Source of the DNA: Bradyrhizobium sp. CCBAU 051011
GTDB taxonomy: Bacteria > Pseudomonadota > Alphaproteobacteria > Rhizobiales > Xanthobacteraceae
NCBI RefSeq assembly: GCF_009930815.1
Contig: NZ_CP022222.1
Location: 4,320,501-4,384,500 of the forward strand
Reading direction: 5' to 3'
DNA length: 64,000 nucleotides
The notes under the pieces are model-generated. The model made no database searches. It saw only the letters and a program-made list of their open reading frames with translations, and was not told the origin of the DNA. Position 1 is the stretch's first letter. Each line of letters starts with the position of its first letter. Position numbers and translations under genes: made by a program. Shown one piece after another: positions 10,010 through 18,851 of the stretch.

Positions 10010-10029
10010 GAAGGCCGCAAGCAGCCTTC
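10010..10029 (-). terminator. short stem-loop between DUF3124 and aminotransferase genes
   Basis: GAAGGC / GCCTTC arms with an 8-base loop lie in the 58-base gap between the two minus-strand genes. There is no T-run, so terminator function is only possible. Confidence 0.3.
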
Positions 10030-10036
10030 CGGCAGG

Positions 10037-10576
10037 CTAGTTCTTGATGATCCTGATCGACCGGCCCTGGCTGATGAAGGCATAATGCCCGGCGCCGACG
10101 CCGCCGAACATCAGCGCCTCCACCGTGGGCTCGGCGATCTCTCCCGTGGCCGCCCAGTCGACCACGAAATTGGCGCCCGTTCCGCCGCGCACGTCGTTCG
10201 CGGCGATGAAGACCTCGACGGTCGCGAACGGTTTTAGCGCAACCGGTGACTTGAGGTAGCTCTCCACCATCTTGCCTGATGTGTCGAAATAGGCGATCCG
10301 CTTCAGGACGAGGGGACGGGTTTCGGAGGCGTTGTGGACGCCCAGCGTGACCGAAAAATCGGCCCGCAGCTTGCCGGGGTTCATCGAGACGCTGGAATAG
10401 ACGGGGACGTAGGAGGCGCCGGACACAGCGAGATTTTCCGCCGGCCGCGCGGTGAGGGAGGCGGCAAAATTCTGCTCGATACAGCCCGCGGGCTGCGCGC
10501 CGGCGCCGGGGACGGAAAGGATCGACAGCGCAGCCAGAATCGCGAGAAAAGCCCCCAATCCATGGCTGTGACACAT
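10037..10576 (-). CDS. DUF3124-domain secreted protein
   Basis: A 179-residue protein with a signal peptide (GLGAFLAILAALSILSVPGAGA) and one domain resembling DUF3124: YVPVYSSVSMNPGKLRADFS near the start of the domain and the FVVDWAATG segment near the end. The function of the family is unknown. The start at 10576 gives an intact signal peptide; an upstream extension overlaps the divergent antiporter leader. Only 58 bases separate it from that antiporter start, so the two genes share a promoter region. Confidence 0.8.
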   Translation of the reverse strand: MCHSHGLGAFLAILAALSILSVPGAGAQPAGCIEQNFAASLTARPAENLAVSGASYVPVYSSVSMNPGKLRADFSVTLGVHNASETRPLVLKRIAYFDTSGKMVESYLKSPVALKPFATVEVFIAANDVRGGTGANFVVDWAATGEIAEPTVEALMFGGVGAGHYAFISQGRSIRIIKN

Positions 10577-10634
10577 TGCTTGTTTGACCCTTGCGCCGGG
10601 ATCTCTAGGTTGCAAGAAGGGGAAATCCGGAACC

Positions 10635-12359
10635 ATGCACGAACTTATTCGCGATATCACCTTATGCATCCTGTTCGCCTGGGGGCTGGGCCTTTTGGCG
10701 CATTTCTCGCGGCAGCCGCTGATCCTGGCCTACCTTATCGCCGGGTTCTTCATTGGTCCATTCGGCATGGGCTGGGTCAAGTCCCAGGAGTCGATCACCG
10801 TCATCTCCGAACTCGGCCTCATCTTCATGCTGTTCATGATCGGGCTGGAAATCGACCTGAAGAAGATCGTGCGCGCCGGCAAGGTGATCCTGTTCGCCGC
10901 CGGCGGGCAATTGATCGGTGGCGTTCTGCTCGGGATATTGTTCTTTGTCGGGATCGGCCTGTCGATGGGCAACGGGCATTTCGACGCGCTCTATCTCTGC
11001 ATCGCCTGCGCGCTGTCGAGCACGGTGATCATCGTCAAGGTGCTGTACGAAAAGCGCGAGCTCGACACGCTGCCGGGCCGGATCACGCTCGGCGTGCTGG
11101 TGCTGCAGGATATCTTTGCGATCCTGTTCCTGGCGGTGCAGCCGAGCCTCGATAATCTGCAAGTCAGCGTCATCCTGCTGTCGGTCGCGCGGGTCGGCGT
11201 GCTGGTGGCAACCGCGCTCGTGCTCAGCCGCTATGTGTTGCCCTGGCTGTTTCACCAGATCGCGCGCCGGCCGGAACTGATCCTGCTCGGTGCACTGGCC
11301 TGGTGCTTCCTGATCGGCGAGATCGCGGAGAGGCTGCATTTGTCGCGCGAGATGGGTTCGCTGGTAGCGGGCGTTTCGCTATCGACATTCCCCTATGCGC
11401 TCGACGTCACCGCCAAGGTGACGACGCTGCGCGACTTCTTCATCACGCTGTTCTTCGTCTCGCTGGGCATGACGATCCCGATTCCCGGCCTTTCGGTAAT
11501 CGGGCTGGCGCTTGCGATCGCGGCCTTCACCGTCGTCAGCCGCATGGTGACGACGTTCGTGCCGCTCTATCTGATGAAGCAGGGCCTGCGCGCCAGCCTG
11601 TTGCCGGCGATCAACCTGGCGCAGATCTCGGAATTCTCGCTGGTCGTGATCCAGACCGGCGTGACGGCACACCATATCAGCGCGGAGACGTCGAGCGCGG
11701 CGTCGTTCGCCTTCGTGGTGCTGGCGGTATTGAGCACCTTCGTCATGAGCCGCAGCGACCAGGTCACGCGCGGCCTGATCGGTCCCCTGAAGCGGATCGG
11801 CTTGCGCGATCTCGATCACAAGCATGAGGCCGATGCCGGGCACGGCGGACATGGCGAGGCGCGCCGCATCGTCATCCTCGGCTTCTTCCGTGCCGCCAGC
11901 GCATTGATCGCCGAGATCGAGCGCCGCACGCCGGCGGTATTGGATCAGATCACCGTGATCGATTTCAATCCGCTGGTGTTCCGCACCCTGACCGACCGCG
12001 GGATGCATGTGGTCTATGGCGACATCAGCAATGTCGATACGCTGGTGCATGCCGGCGTCGGCAAGGCCGAGCTGATCATCCTCAGCATCCCGGACTCGCT
12101 ATTGAAAGGCGCCGACAACGAAAAGCTGGTCCGGCACGTCCGCTCGCTCAATCCGAGTGCCAAGATCGTCGCGACCGCGGAGATCCTGGCCAATGTCAAC
12201 GACCTCTACGAGGCCGGCGCCGACTACGTGACGGTAACCCGCCTCAGCGACGCCGACGAACTCTACAAGGTGATCGAAGCAGCCCAGGCCGGGCTGTTGG
12301 AGGACAAGCGCGCCGAGACCGACGTGCTGCTCAGCGAGCGCCGCGAGGTGCTGCCGTAA
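10635..12359 (+). CDS. KefB-type monovalent cation:proton antiporter (CPA2 family)
   Basis: Inner-membrane antiporter of 574 residues. About twelve helices fill residues 1-385 (Na+/H+ exchanger domain, with IAGFFIGPFGMGW and the FMLFMIGLEID segment), followed by a cytoplasmic Rossmann domain (about 410-540) of TrkA-N type. In that domain the usual glycine-rich GxGxxG loop reads ILGFFRAAS, so nucleotide binding may be lost, although the acidic end of strand two (VIDFNP) remains. AAGGGG lies 12 bases before ATG 10635, which decides against the upstream in-frame start. It probably exchanges K+ or Na+ for protons. Confidence 0.88.
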   Translation: MHELIRDITLCILFAWGLGLLAHFSRQPLILAYLIAGFFIGPFGMGWVKSQESITVISELGLIFMLFMIGLEIDLKKIVRAGKVILFAAGGQLIGGVLLGILFFVGIGLSMGNGHFDALYLCIACALSSTVIIVKVLYEKRELDTLPGRITLGVLVLQDIFAILFLAVQPSLDNLQVSVILLSVARVGVLVATALVLSRYVLPWLFHQIARRPELILLGALAWCFLIGEIAERLHLSREMGSLVAGVSLSTFPYALDVTAKVTTLRDFFITLFFVSLGMTIPIPGLSVIGLALAIAAFTVVSRMVTTFVPLYLMKQGLRASLLPAINLAQISEFSLVVIQTGVTAHHISAETSSAASFAFVVLAVLSTFVMSRSDQVTRGLIGPLKRIGLRDLDHKHEADAGHGGHGEARRIVILGFFRAASALIAEIERRTPAVLDQITVIDFNPLVFRTLTDRGMHVVYGDISNVDTLVHAGVGKAELIILSIPDSLLKGADNEKLVRHVRSLNPSAKIVATAEILANVNDLYEAGADYVTVTRLSDADELYKVIEAAQAGLLEDKRAETDVLLSERREVLP

Positions 12360-12636
12360 GGGGGCCGAACGGCGTCGCGGATCGGTGCCCGGCCGGCGCC
12401 GCCATTTCGCCAGTGCCGCGAGAAGAGCTATAATCCCGAAAGTGTTTTCGCCAGGCGAAACCGTTCCATGCGATCGGGCGAAATCGCCAACACCTCTCCG
12501 TTCAGGCCCGACCGCAGCATGGCCTCTCCGCCATGCCCCTCCGGCGTTCCGCCCTGCGTATTGGCGCTGGCGCTGCGCATGGAGTCCGGCTAATGCACTG
12601 GCTGAAAGAAGCGGGATTTGACGAGATTTCGAGAAA

Positions 12637-13713
12637 ATGGCCGATAGCATCCAGGAAGTTCTGCAAGCCTTTGCCAAGGGTGAACTCGTCGTCGTCACCG
12701 ACGATGACGACCGCGAGGGCGAGGGCGATCTGATCGTCGCGGCCTCGCTCTGTACCGCGGAGAAAATGGCATTCATCATCCGCCATACCTCCGGCATCGT
12801 CTGCGCGCCGATCACCACCGACGACGCCCGCCGGCTGCGGCTCGATCCGATGGTGGCGCATAACGAGTCCAACCACACCACCGCCTTTACCGTCTCGATC
12901 GACTACAAGCCCGACGGCGGCACCGGCATTTCGGCGGAAGAGCGCGCTTCCTGCTGCCGCGCGCTCGCCAATCCCAATGCCGGCGCCAGCGACTTTGCCC
13001 GGCCCGGTCACATCTTCCCGCTGATCGCCCGCGACGGTGGCGTGCTGCTGCGCTCCGGCCATACCGAGGCGGCGGTCGATCTCTGCAAGCTCTCCGGCCT
13101 GCCGCCGGTCGGCGTCATCTCTGAGTTGATGAACGACGACGGCACCGTGATGAAGGGCGAGCAGGTGGCGCGCTTCGCCGCCAAGCACAAGCTCAAGCAC
13201 GTCACGATCGCTGACATGATCGCCTACCGCCAGGCGCGCGAGAAGCTGATCGAACGGGTCGCGACCTTTACCACCGACAGCCCGATTGGTCCGCTGCAGG
13301 GCTACGCCTACCGCTCGCCATTCGACGAGATTGCGCATGCCGCGTTCGTCTATAACGGCGTCGGCGACGGCAAGAATGTGCTGACGCGGCTGCACAAGCC
13401 CAACATCGTCAAGGACCTCTTCACCGGCCAGGCACGGATGCAGATCGTGCTGAACCATTTCGAGAAGGCCGGCCGCGGTGTGCTGGTGTATCTGCGCGAC
13501 GGTGCGGCCGGGGTTCCCGTCGAGCCGGTGGGAGAGCAGAAATCAGCGGAGGCCGATCGCAACCGGCAATGGCGTGAGGTCGGCGTCGGTGCCCAGATCC
13601 TGCGCGATCTCGGCATCACCTCGATCGTCAACCTCACGTCGTCGGTGCACGACTACAAGGGACTTTCCGGTTTCGGCATCGAGATTGTCTCGAGCGAGCG
13701 GCTTGAAGACTAG
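12637..13713 (+). CDS. ribB: 3,4-dihydroxy-2-butanone-4-phosphate synthase with degenerate GTP cyclohydrolase II domain
   Basis: Riboflavin biosynthesis enzyme that converts ribulose 5-phosphate to 3,4-dihydroxy-2-butanone 4-phosphate. Residues 1-205 are RibB, with the acidic loop DDDDREGEGDLI (22-33), RHTSGIVCAP, and the RSGHTEAAVDLC motif. Residues about 206-358 align in pattern with RibA, but the zinc-binding cysteines of GTP cyclohydrolase II are absent: the corresponding segment reads RLHKPNIVKDLFTG and holds no Cys. The GTP cyclohydrolase step therefore probably depends on another gene. The 277-base leader shows no recognisable FMN riboswitch. The 358-residue length is normal for this two-domain form. 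Confidence 0.92.
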   Translation: MADSIQEVLQAFAKGELVVVTDDDDREGEGDLIVAASLCTAEKMAFIIRHTSGIVCAPITTDDARRLRLDPMVAHNESNHTTAFTVSIDYKPDGGTGISAEERASCCRALANPNAGASDFARPGHIFPLIARDGGVLLRSGHTEAAVDLCKLSGLPPVGVISELMNDDGTVMKGEQVARFAAKHKLKHVTIADMIAYRQAREKLIERVATFTTDSPIGPLQGYAYRSPFDEIAHAAFVYNGVGDGKNVLTRLHKPNIVKDLFTGQARMQIVLNHFEKAGRGVLVYLRDGAAGVPVEPVGEQKSAEADRNRQWREVGVGAQILRDLGITSIVNLTSSVHDYKGLSGFGIEIVSSERLED

Positions 13714-13814
13714 CCTTCGTCATCTCGTCAAGCACCAATCCATTTGCGCTTCTGCCGATAGCGCACTAATTTGTCAGCAATTTCCATGAGGACAGTGATG
13801 CGAAAGGGATTTTC

Positions 13815-15029
13815 ATGAGCGTGCGCCCTCAAGCCAAGGACAAGCCGGCGGCGGCTTCCTTCCAGTGGGACGATCCGTTCCTGCTCGACGAACAGCTCAC
13901 CGAAGATGAGCGCATGATCCGCGACACCGCGCGTGCCTATGCGCAGGACAAGCTGCTGCCGCGCGTCATCAATGCGTATCTGGAAGAGAAGACCGATCGC
14001 GAGATCTTCAACGAGATGGGTGAGCTCGGCCTGATTGGGGTCACGCTGCCGGAGGAATATGGCTGCGCCAATGCGAGCTACGTCGCCTATGGCCTGGTGG
14101 CGCGCGAGATCGAGCGGGTCGATTCCGGCTATCGCTCGATGAACTCGGTGCAGTCGTCGCTGGTGATGTACCCGATCTACGCCTATGGCGACGAGAACCA
14201 GCGTAAGAAATATCTGCCGAAACTTGCCACCGGCGAGTGGGTCGGCTGTTTCGGCCTGACCGAGCCGGATGCCGGCTCCGATCCCGGTGGCATGAAGACC
14301 CGCGCCGAAAAGGTATCCGACGGCTACCGCCTGACCGGCAGCAAGATGTGGATCTCGAATGCGCCGATCGCCGACGTCTTCGTGGTCTGGGCCAAGTCGG
14401 CCGCGCATGACAACCAGATCCGCGGCTTCATTCTCGAGAAAGGCATGAAGGGCCTGTCGGCGCCGAAGGTCGGCGGCAAGCTATCCTTGCGCGCCTCGAT
14501 CACCGGCGAAATCGTGATGGACGGTGTAGTGGTGCCGGAGAGCGCGCTGCTGCCCAACGTGTCGGGCCTGAAGGGCCCGTTCGGCTGCCTCAACCGCGCC
14601 CGCTACGGCATCTCCTGGGGTGCGATGGGCGCCGCGGAAGACTGCATGCACCGCGCACGGCAATACACGCTCGACCGCAAGCAGTTCAACCGGCCGCTGG
14701 CGGCCACGCAACTGGTGCAGAAGAAGCTCGCTGACATGGAAACCGAAATCGCGCTCGGGCTTCAAGCAAGCCTGCGTGTCGGCCGCCTGATGGACGAAGG
14801 CAAGATGGCGCCGGAGATGATCTCGATCGTCAAGCGCAACAATTGCGGCAAGGCGCTCGACATCGCCCGCGTGTCCCGCGACATGCATGGCGGCAACGGT
14901 ATCCAGATCGAATACCACGTGATGCGCCACACCGCGAATTTGGAAACCGTGAACACCTACGAGGGCACGCACGACGTCCATGCCCTGATCCTGGGCCGGG
15001 CGATCACCGGCATCCAGGCGTTTTCGTAA
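13815..15029 (+). CDS. gcdH: glutaryl-CoA dehydrogenase
   Basis: Acyl-CoA dehydrogenase of 404 residues that oxidises and decarboxylates glutaryl-CoA to crotonyl-CoA in lysine, tryptophan and aromatic degradation. Typical features: [20 protein letters not shown] for FAD/substrate binding, [18 protein letters not shown], the [19 protein letters not shown] segment characteristic of GcdH, and the catalytic base Glu383 in [27 protein letters not shown] lies 8 bases before the ATG. It is a single gene followed by a repeat. Confidence 0.93.
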   Translation: MSVRPQAKDKPAAASFQWDDPFLLDEQLTEDERMIRDTARAYAQDKLLPRVINAYLEEKTDREIFNEMGELGLIGVTLPEEYGCANASYVAYGLVAREIERVDSGYRSMNSVQSSLVMYPIYAYGDENQRKKYLPKLATGEWVGCFGLTEPDAGSDPGGMKTRAEKVSDGYRLTGSKMWISNAPIADVFVVWAKSAAHDNQIRGFILEKGMKGLSAPKVGGKLSLRASITGEIVMDGVVVPESALLPNVSGLKGPFGCLNRARYGISWGAMGAAEDCMHRARQYTLDRKQFNRPLAATQLVQKKLADMETEIALGLQASLRVGRLMDEGKMAPEMISIVKRNNCGKALDIARVSRDMHGGNGIQIEYHVMRHTANLETVNTYEGTHDVHALILGRAITGIQAFS

Positions 15030-15073
15030 GGAGACAATGTCGTTGCGTTCGGCGTGACGTAACCCCGATTTTC

Positions 15074-15185
15074 GTCATGGCCGGGCTTGTCCCGGCCATC
15101 CACGTCTTGGGGCTCGCAAGGAAGACGTGGATGCCCGGGACATCTAGCGCGAAGACGCGCTTCGCGCTTTAGCCCGGGCATGACG
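15074..15185. repeat. interspersed palindromic repeat, family B copy 2
   Basis: Same arms as at 8241-8327 (CATGGCCGGGCTTGTCCCGG and its complement), with a longer centre that contains an extra short palindrome GCGAAGACGCGCTTCGC. It fills most of the gap between gcdH and the next gene. Confidence 0.92.
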
Positions 15186-15222
15186 AGGTCAAAGAGAATC
15201 CGGAAATCACGGACAAGAACCC

Positions 15223-16143
15223 ATGGCCGACAACGACGACATCCCCTTTAACCGCGACTTTCCCTTAAAGCCTGGCGTCGTCGATGAGCCGCGCCCCGGC
15301 GTGCGGCGCGTTCTCTGCAACAATCCGAGCCCCTTCACCTTTACCGGCACGGTCAGCTACCTCGTGGGCCGAGGCAATGTCGCGATCATCGATCCCGGCC
15401 CCGATGACGAAGCGCATGCAAAAGCGCTGCTCGACGCCGTGCGCGGCGAGACGGTGACGCATATTCTCGTCACCCATACCCACCGCGACCACTCGCCGAA
15501 CACCGCGCGGATCAAGGCCGCCACCGGCGCGTCCGTCTATGCCGAGGGGCCGCACCGCGCCTCGCGGCCACGCTTCGAGAGCGAGAAGCACAATCCGGAA
15601 TCCGGCGCCGATCGCGATTTCAGGCCCGACATCGAGGTCAAGAACGGCGATGTGATCGAAGGGCAGGGCTGGGCGCTGGAGGCGGTCGCAACCCCCGGCC
15701 ACACCGCCAATCACCTGGCGTTTGCGTGGCCCGAGCGAAAGATCAATTTCGTCGGCGACCATGTGATGGGCTGGTCGACCTCGATCGTGGCGCCGCCGGA
15801 CGGATCGATGATCGACTACATGGCCTCGCTGGCGCGGCTGGAGGCCCGCGAGGAGGATCTATATTTTTCGGGCCACGGGCCGGAGATTCCGGAAGGGCCG
15901 CGCTACGTCCGCTTCCTGACGCGCCACCGCCAGGCCCGCGAAGCTTCGATCCTGCATCGCCTTGCCAAGGGCGAGGCCGACATCCCGACCATGGTGCGCG
16001 CGATCTATATCGGCATCGACCCGCGGCTGACCAATGCCGCCGGCTATTCCGTGCTGGCGCATCTGGAAGACCTGGTCGCCCGCGGGATCGTGGCTACCGA
16101 CGGCGATCCGGTAATCGGGGGGACGTATCGGATGGCGAGCTAA
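15223..16143 (+). CDS. metallo-beta-lactamase-fold hydrolase (LACTB2-like)
   Basis: Hydrolase of 306 residues with the binuclear-metal motif THTHRDHSP (His85, His87, Asp89, His90), further ligands His160 (TPGHTANH), Asp179 (FVGDHVMGW) and His218 (FSGHGPEI), and a C-terminal winged-helix-like segment (about 235-300). This arrangement matches the LACTB2/hydroxyacylglutathione-hydrolase-like group that acts on thioesters or nucleic acids. The actual substrate is not known. It may be cotranscribed with gcdH, though a repeat separates them. Confidence 0.88.
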   Translation: MADNDDIPFNRDFPLKPGVVDEPRPGVRRVLCNNPSPFTFTGTVSYLVGRGNVAIIDPGPDDEAHAKALLDAVRGETVTHILVTHTHRDHSPNTARIKAATGASVYAEGPHRASRPRFESEKHNPESGADRDFRPDIEVKNGDVIEGQGWALEAVATPGHTANHLAFAWPERKINFVGDHVMGWSTSIVAPPDGSMIDYMASLARLEAREEDLYFSGHGPEIPEGPRYVRFLTRHRQAREASILHRLAKGEADIPTMVRAIYIGIDPRLTNAAGYSVLAHLEDLVARGIVATDGDPVIGGTYRMAS

Positions 16144-16176
16144 TTCATTCGGACCCGGGCGGAGATGCGGATGAAT
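16143..16176. terminator. bidirectional stem-loop between convergent genes
   Basis: A 9-pair stem (ATTCATTCG / CGGATGAAT, one wobble pair) with a 16-base loop lies between the convergent hydrolase and DUF1499 genes. It overlaps the last base of the hydrolase stop codon. Confidence 0.5.
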
Positions 16177-16196
16177 GTCTCGTCGTCCGTGCCGCG

Positions 16197-17054
16197 CTAG
16201 CTGCCCTTCTTCACATTCTTCGCCTGTGCCTTCGCCGGCGCCTGCGGTTTCTTCGGTGCCGCCGGCTTGGCATTGTCGACGGCCGAGTTGATGTCCTCGA
16301 TCAGCTTGGAGATGCGCGAGGCGTTGCTGCCGAGGTCGCTTTCGAAATAGCGCGAGGAGGAGCGGATATCGACACGCGATTCCTCGCCGTCGGGCGTGAT
16401 GCGGATCGAGACGTCCTCGCGGAAACCCATGATCGGCGTTCGCGCCACCGCCTCGATGCGGCCGATGCGGCGCGGCGGCTGCGGCGGCCGTTCGTCGATA
16501 ACCAGCCATTTGCGCTTGGTGACCAATGCCAGCGTCACCTCGTAGGCCCGCTGCGGCGGGACCTCGAGTTCTACCGTCTCGATGTCGGGGTAGGCGATCC
16601 GCTGCTGTTCGGCCGAATAGAGTCCGGCATAGACCGCCGAGTTGGCGCCTTCGCCGCTGCGCAGCCGCGCCAGGGCCTCGAAGCGCGGCGGATCGATCGG
16701 ATCGGTGGTGATGTCGTGGATCGGCGGCAGCTTGCGGTATTGCAGGGCGAGGTAGGCCGGGTAGGCAAGCAGGATGGCGTTGATCAGGAACGCCAACAGG
16801 ATCCGGCCCATGCCGCGCGACCCGTTCTGCCAGATTGCGGCAAAGGCGGCGAGGCCGACCAGGATCGAAAGTACGGCGCAACCGAGCGCGCCGAAGAAGG
16901 TCGCCAGCGCCGGCTTCATCTCCAGGAAGCCGAAACGGACGATGAGGATCGACCCCACCACCGCGATCACGGCGAAGATGGCGAGGTTGCGCGACCAGGT
17001 GGCGAGGCTGGACACGGGCTCCGACTGGTAGGGAGCGGAAAACCTTCGGGCCAT
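16197..17054 (-). CDS. DUF1499-domain membrane protein
   Basis: A 285-residue protein with three or four N-terminal transmembrane helices (about residues 22-105), a DUF1499-like domain (about 110-250, including RKLPPIHDITTDPIDPPRF and the SSSRYFESDLGSNASRI segment), and a C-terminal Lys/Ala/Pro-rich tail. The family's role is unknown. It is divergent from the SEL1-like gene, with 453 bases between. Confidence 0.85.
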   Translation of the reverse strand: MARRFSAPYQSEPVSSLATWSRNLAIFAVIAVVGSILIVRFGFLEMKPALATFFGALGCAVLSILVGLAAFAAIWQNGSRGMGRILLAFLINAILLAYPAYLALQYRKLPPIHDITTDPIDPPRFEALARLRSGEGANSAVYAGLYSAEQQRIAYPDIETVELEVPPQRAYEVTLALVTKRKWLVIDERPPQPPRRIGRIEAVARTPIMGFREDVSIRITPDGEESRVDIRSSSRYFESDLGSNASRISKLIEDINSAVDNAKPAAPKKPQAPAKAQAKNVKKGS

Positions 17055-17507
17055 CGATGCAATCTGCCGGGTTGAAATCTGTCTGGCCGGCGGGCGGGCC
17101 GGGCTGCAAACTAGGAAAACTTGAGACCACGGCGTGCGTAGAATTTCAAGGTTTGCAGGCGATACTAATCAGACAGGCGGCGGCAACCTCACCGGTTTAA
17201 CCATCCCTGTAAATTGATTATTAGTTGTAGATTGAAGTTGGTCCAACTTTCGTCTACCTCTCGCCGCCGGGTTGTCGTATTTGCCGCAACACGGGACTGT
17301 CCTGCACGGGGACCGGCGAGCGCCAACCAAGGGGGAAACGGCGGGCGTCGGCCGGAAGCGCTGCAGGATGATCTCAACTTCCGGTCCTTGTTGCGGGCGG
17401 AGTCGCAAATAAATTGCGGTTACGCTCCCGGAGTTCTAGGATTGTATAGGGCGCTATCAGCATACGTCCGCGGGGCTGGCGGAAGGCCCCATGAGGGCGA
17501 GTTCAGT
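17055..17507. other. intergenic region between divergent genes with a 31-base dyad
   Basis: This 453-base stretch holds the leaders of the DUF1499 gene and the SEL1-like gene. It is locally AT-richer around 17190-17240 and contains the dyad at 17227-17257. I see no gene in it. Confidence 0.7.
17227..17257. promoter_or_regulatory. 31-base hyphenated dyad, candidate operator
   Basis: GTAGA, 3 bases, AAGTTGG, one central base, CCAACTT, 3 bases, TCTAC: the outer and inner half-sites are symmetric about base 17242. It lies between two divergent genes, a suitable place for a dimeric or tetrameric repressor. It could also be a hairpin in the leader of the plus-strand gene. Confidence 0.55.
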
Positions 17508-18749
17508 ATGAGTAGTGATGCAAAGCACGAAGGATATGTCGGCCCGAACGATCCGGCATATTATGCGCCGCGGGAGTTGAGGGACCGGACGAGCAGTGAG
17601 CAGCCGAATCCGATGCTCATGCAGAACAATGACGGCTGGCGTCCGCGCGTGACGACGGAGGGCCCGCCCTTGCAACCATTGAGCAAGCCGTCTCGCCGCC
17701 AGGATTCCGAAATGTTTACCAAAGCCGTGGCCCAGGCCATGCAGGAGGCGAGGGATAACGTGCCGGTCGAGGCACCCTCCGTGCTTCGCGACCTGTCGGG
17801 ACGCCGCGCGCTTATGCAGCAGGTCATTCGCTTCTCGATCGCGGTAGCGATCGCAGCGAGTATCGCGATGCTTCTGGTCATGGCCATTCCGTCGTCGCAA
17901 CGCCCTGCAAACCAGGATGCATCGCTTTCGGCTGCCTGGCAGTCGGTGAAATCCTCGGTGCTGCCGCAGCAGCCGGCGACACCCCAAAAGCGTACGGCCA
18001 CCCTGGCCGTGCAGGACGGCAGCGGGTTCGTCAACGATCCCGTGCCGCTTGGAATTCACGTCGGCGCTCCGCCGCCCGGCGCGTTCGTATCGATCAGCGG
18101 GCTGGTCGGCGGCGCGCGGCTGACGTCCGGCAAGCGTATCGCCGCCAACGAATGGCGGGTGCCGGCAACGGAGATTTCGGGCGTTTCGGTCATTCCACCG
18201 GACGGATATACCGGCCAGATGCTGGTGACGGCTGAATTGCGTGACGGTGGCGGCGTGGCGCTCACCGGCACCTCCACCCGTCTGACCTGGGTGGCCTCGC
18301 CCAGCGCCGCCGCGCCGGTGGTCGCCGCCGCTTCGCCGGTCCTCGCCGCTGCGCCCGCCGTCGCCGCTCCGCCGCCGGTTGTCGCCCCGCCGCCGGTCGC
18401 CGTGGTCGCCGCCGCGCCGCCGGCGCTGCCGGTACCGGCTCAGCCGCAGGCAGAGGTAGTGCGCAGCCTCGATCCGAGGGAAGTCGCCGCATTGATCAGG
18501 CGTGGGCAGGATTTGCTCGCCAGCGGCGACGTGCAGTCGGCGCGGCTGTTCCTGATGCGCGGCGCGGAAGCACAGAATGCGCGCGCTGCGCTGCTCGTCG
18601 GCAACACCTACGATCCGGCGCCGCTCAGGCAACTCGGCGCCAGCGGCCTCGCCGACGTCGCGCAGGCCCGCATGTGGTATCAGCGGGCCAAGGAATGGGG
18701 CGAACCCGACGCGCAGCGACAGCTCGACGGACTCGCGTTCGCGCGCTGA
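17508..18749 (+). CDS. membrane-anchored SEL1-like repeat protein
   Basis: A 413-residue protein with a polar N-terminus (1-105), one transmembrane helix (about 106-127, IRFSIAVAIAASIAMLLVMA), a long Pro/Ala-rich region with alternating PAVAAPPPVVAPPP runs (about 265-310), and a C-terminal helical repeat domain (about 320-413) of SEL1/TPR type (RRGQDLLASGDVQSARLFLM, MWYQRAKEWGEPDAQRQLDG). The SEL1-like end probably lies in the periplasm. ATG 17508 was chosen because the upstream in-frame extension lacks hydrophobic or domain character and GAGG lies nearby. Function is unknown. Confidence 0.8.
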   Translation: MSSDAKHEGYVGPNDPAYYAPRELRDRTSSEQPNPMLMQNNDGWRPRVTTEGPPLQPLSKPSRRQDSEMFTKAVAQAMQEARDNVPVEAPSVLRDLSGRRALMQQVIRFSIAVAIAASIAMLLVMAIPSSQRPANQDASLSAAWQSVKSSVLPQQPATPQKRTATLAVQDGSGFVNDPVPLGIHVGAPPPGAFVSISGLVGGARLTSGKRIAANEWRVPATEISGVSVIPPDGYTGQMLVTAELRDGGGVALTGTSTRLTWVASPSAAAPVVAAASPVLAAAPAVAAPPPVVAPPPVAVVAAAPPALPVPAQPQAEVVRSLDPREVAALIRRGQDLLASGDVQSARLFLMRGAEAQNARAALLVGNTYDPAPLRQLGASGLADVAQARMWYQRAKEWGEPDAQRQLDGLAFAR

Positions 18750-18755
18750 TTGGAG

Positions 18756-18776
18756 CGGGCGCGCCACGCGCGCCCG
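18756..18776 (+). terminator. stem-loop after the SEL1-like gene
   Basis: A perfect 8-bp GC stem (CGGGCGCG / CGCGCCCG) with a 5-base loop starts 7 bases after the stop. There is no U-tract. It also lies between convergent genes. Confidence 0.6.
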
Positions 18777-18851
18777 TCAATCGACCTTGCTGCTCACGCG
18801 ACTGCGGCCGTTCTGATGGGCCGTTGTGCTCCGCCGCACGAGGCCGCGTTG

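Noticed and set aside
12360..12636. Possible FMN riboswitch before ribB
   Set aside because: The leader lacks the conserved AGGGTGAAATTCCCGACCGG-like core and the usual closing helix. Only a short TTTCGCC/GGCGAAA palindrome is present.
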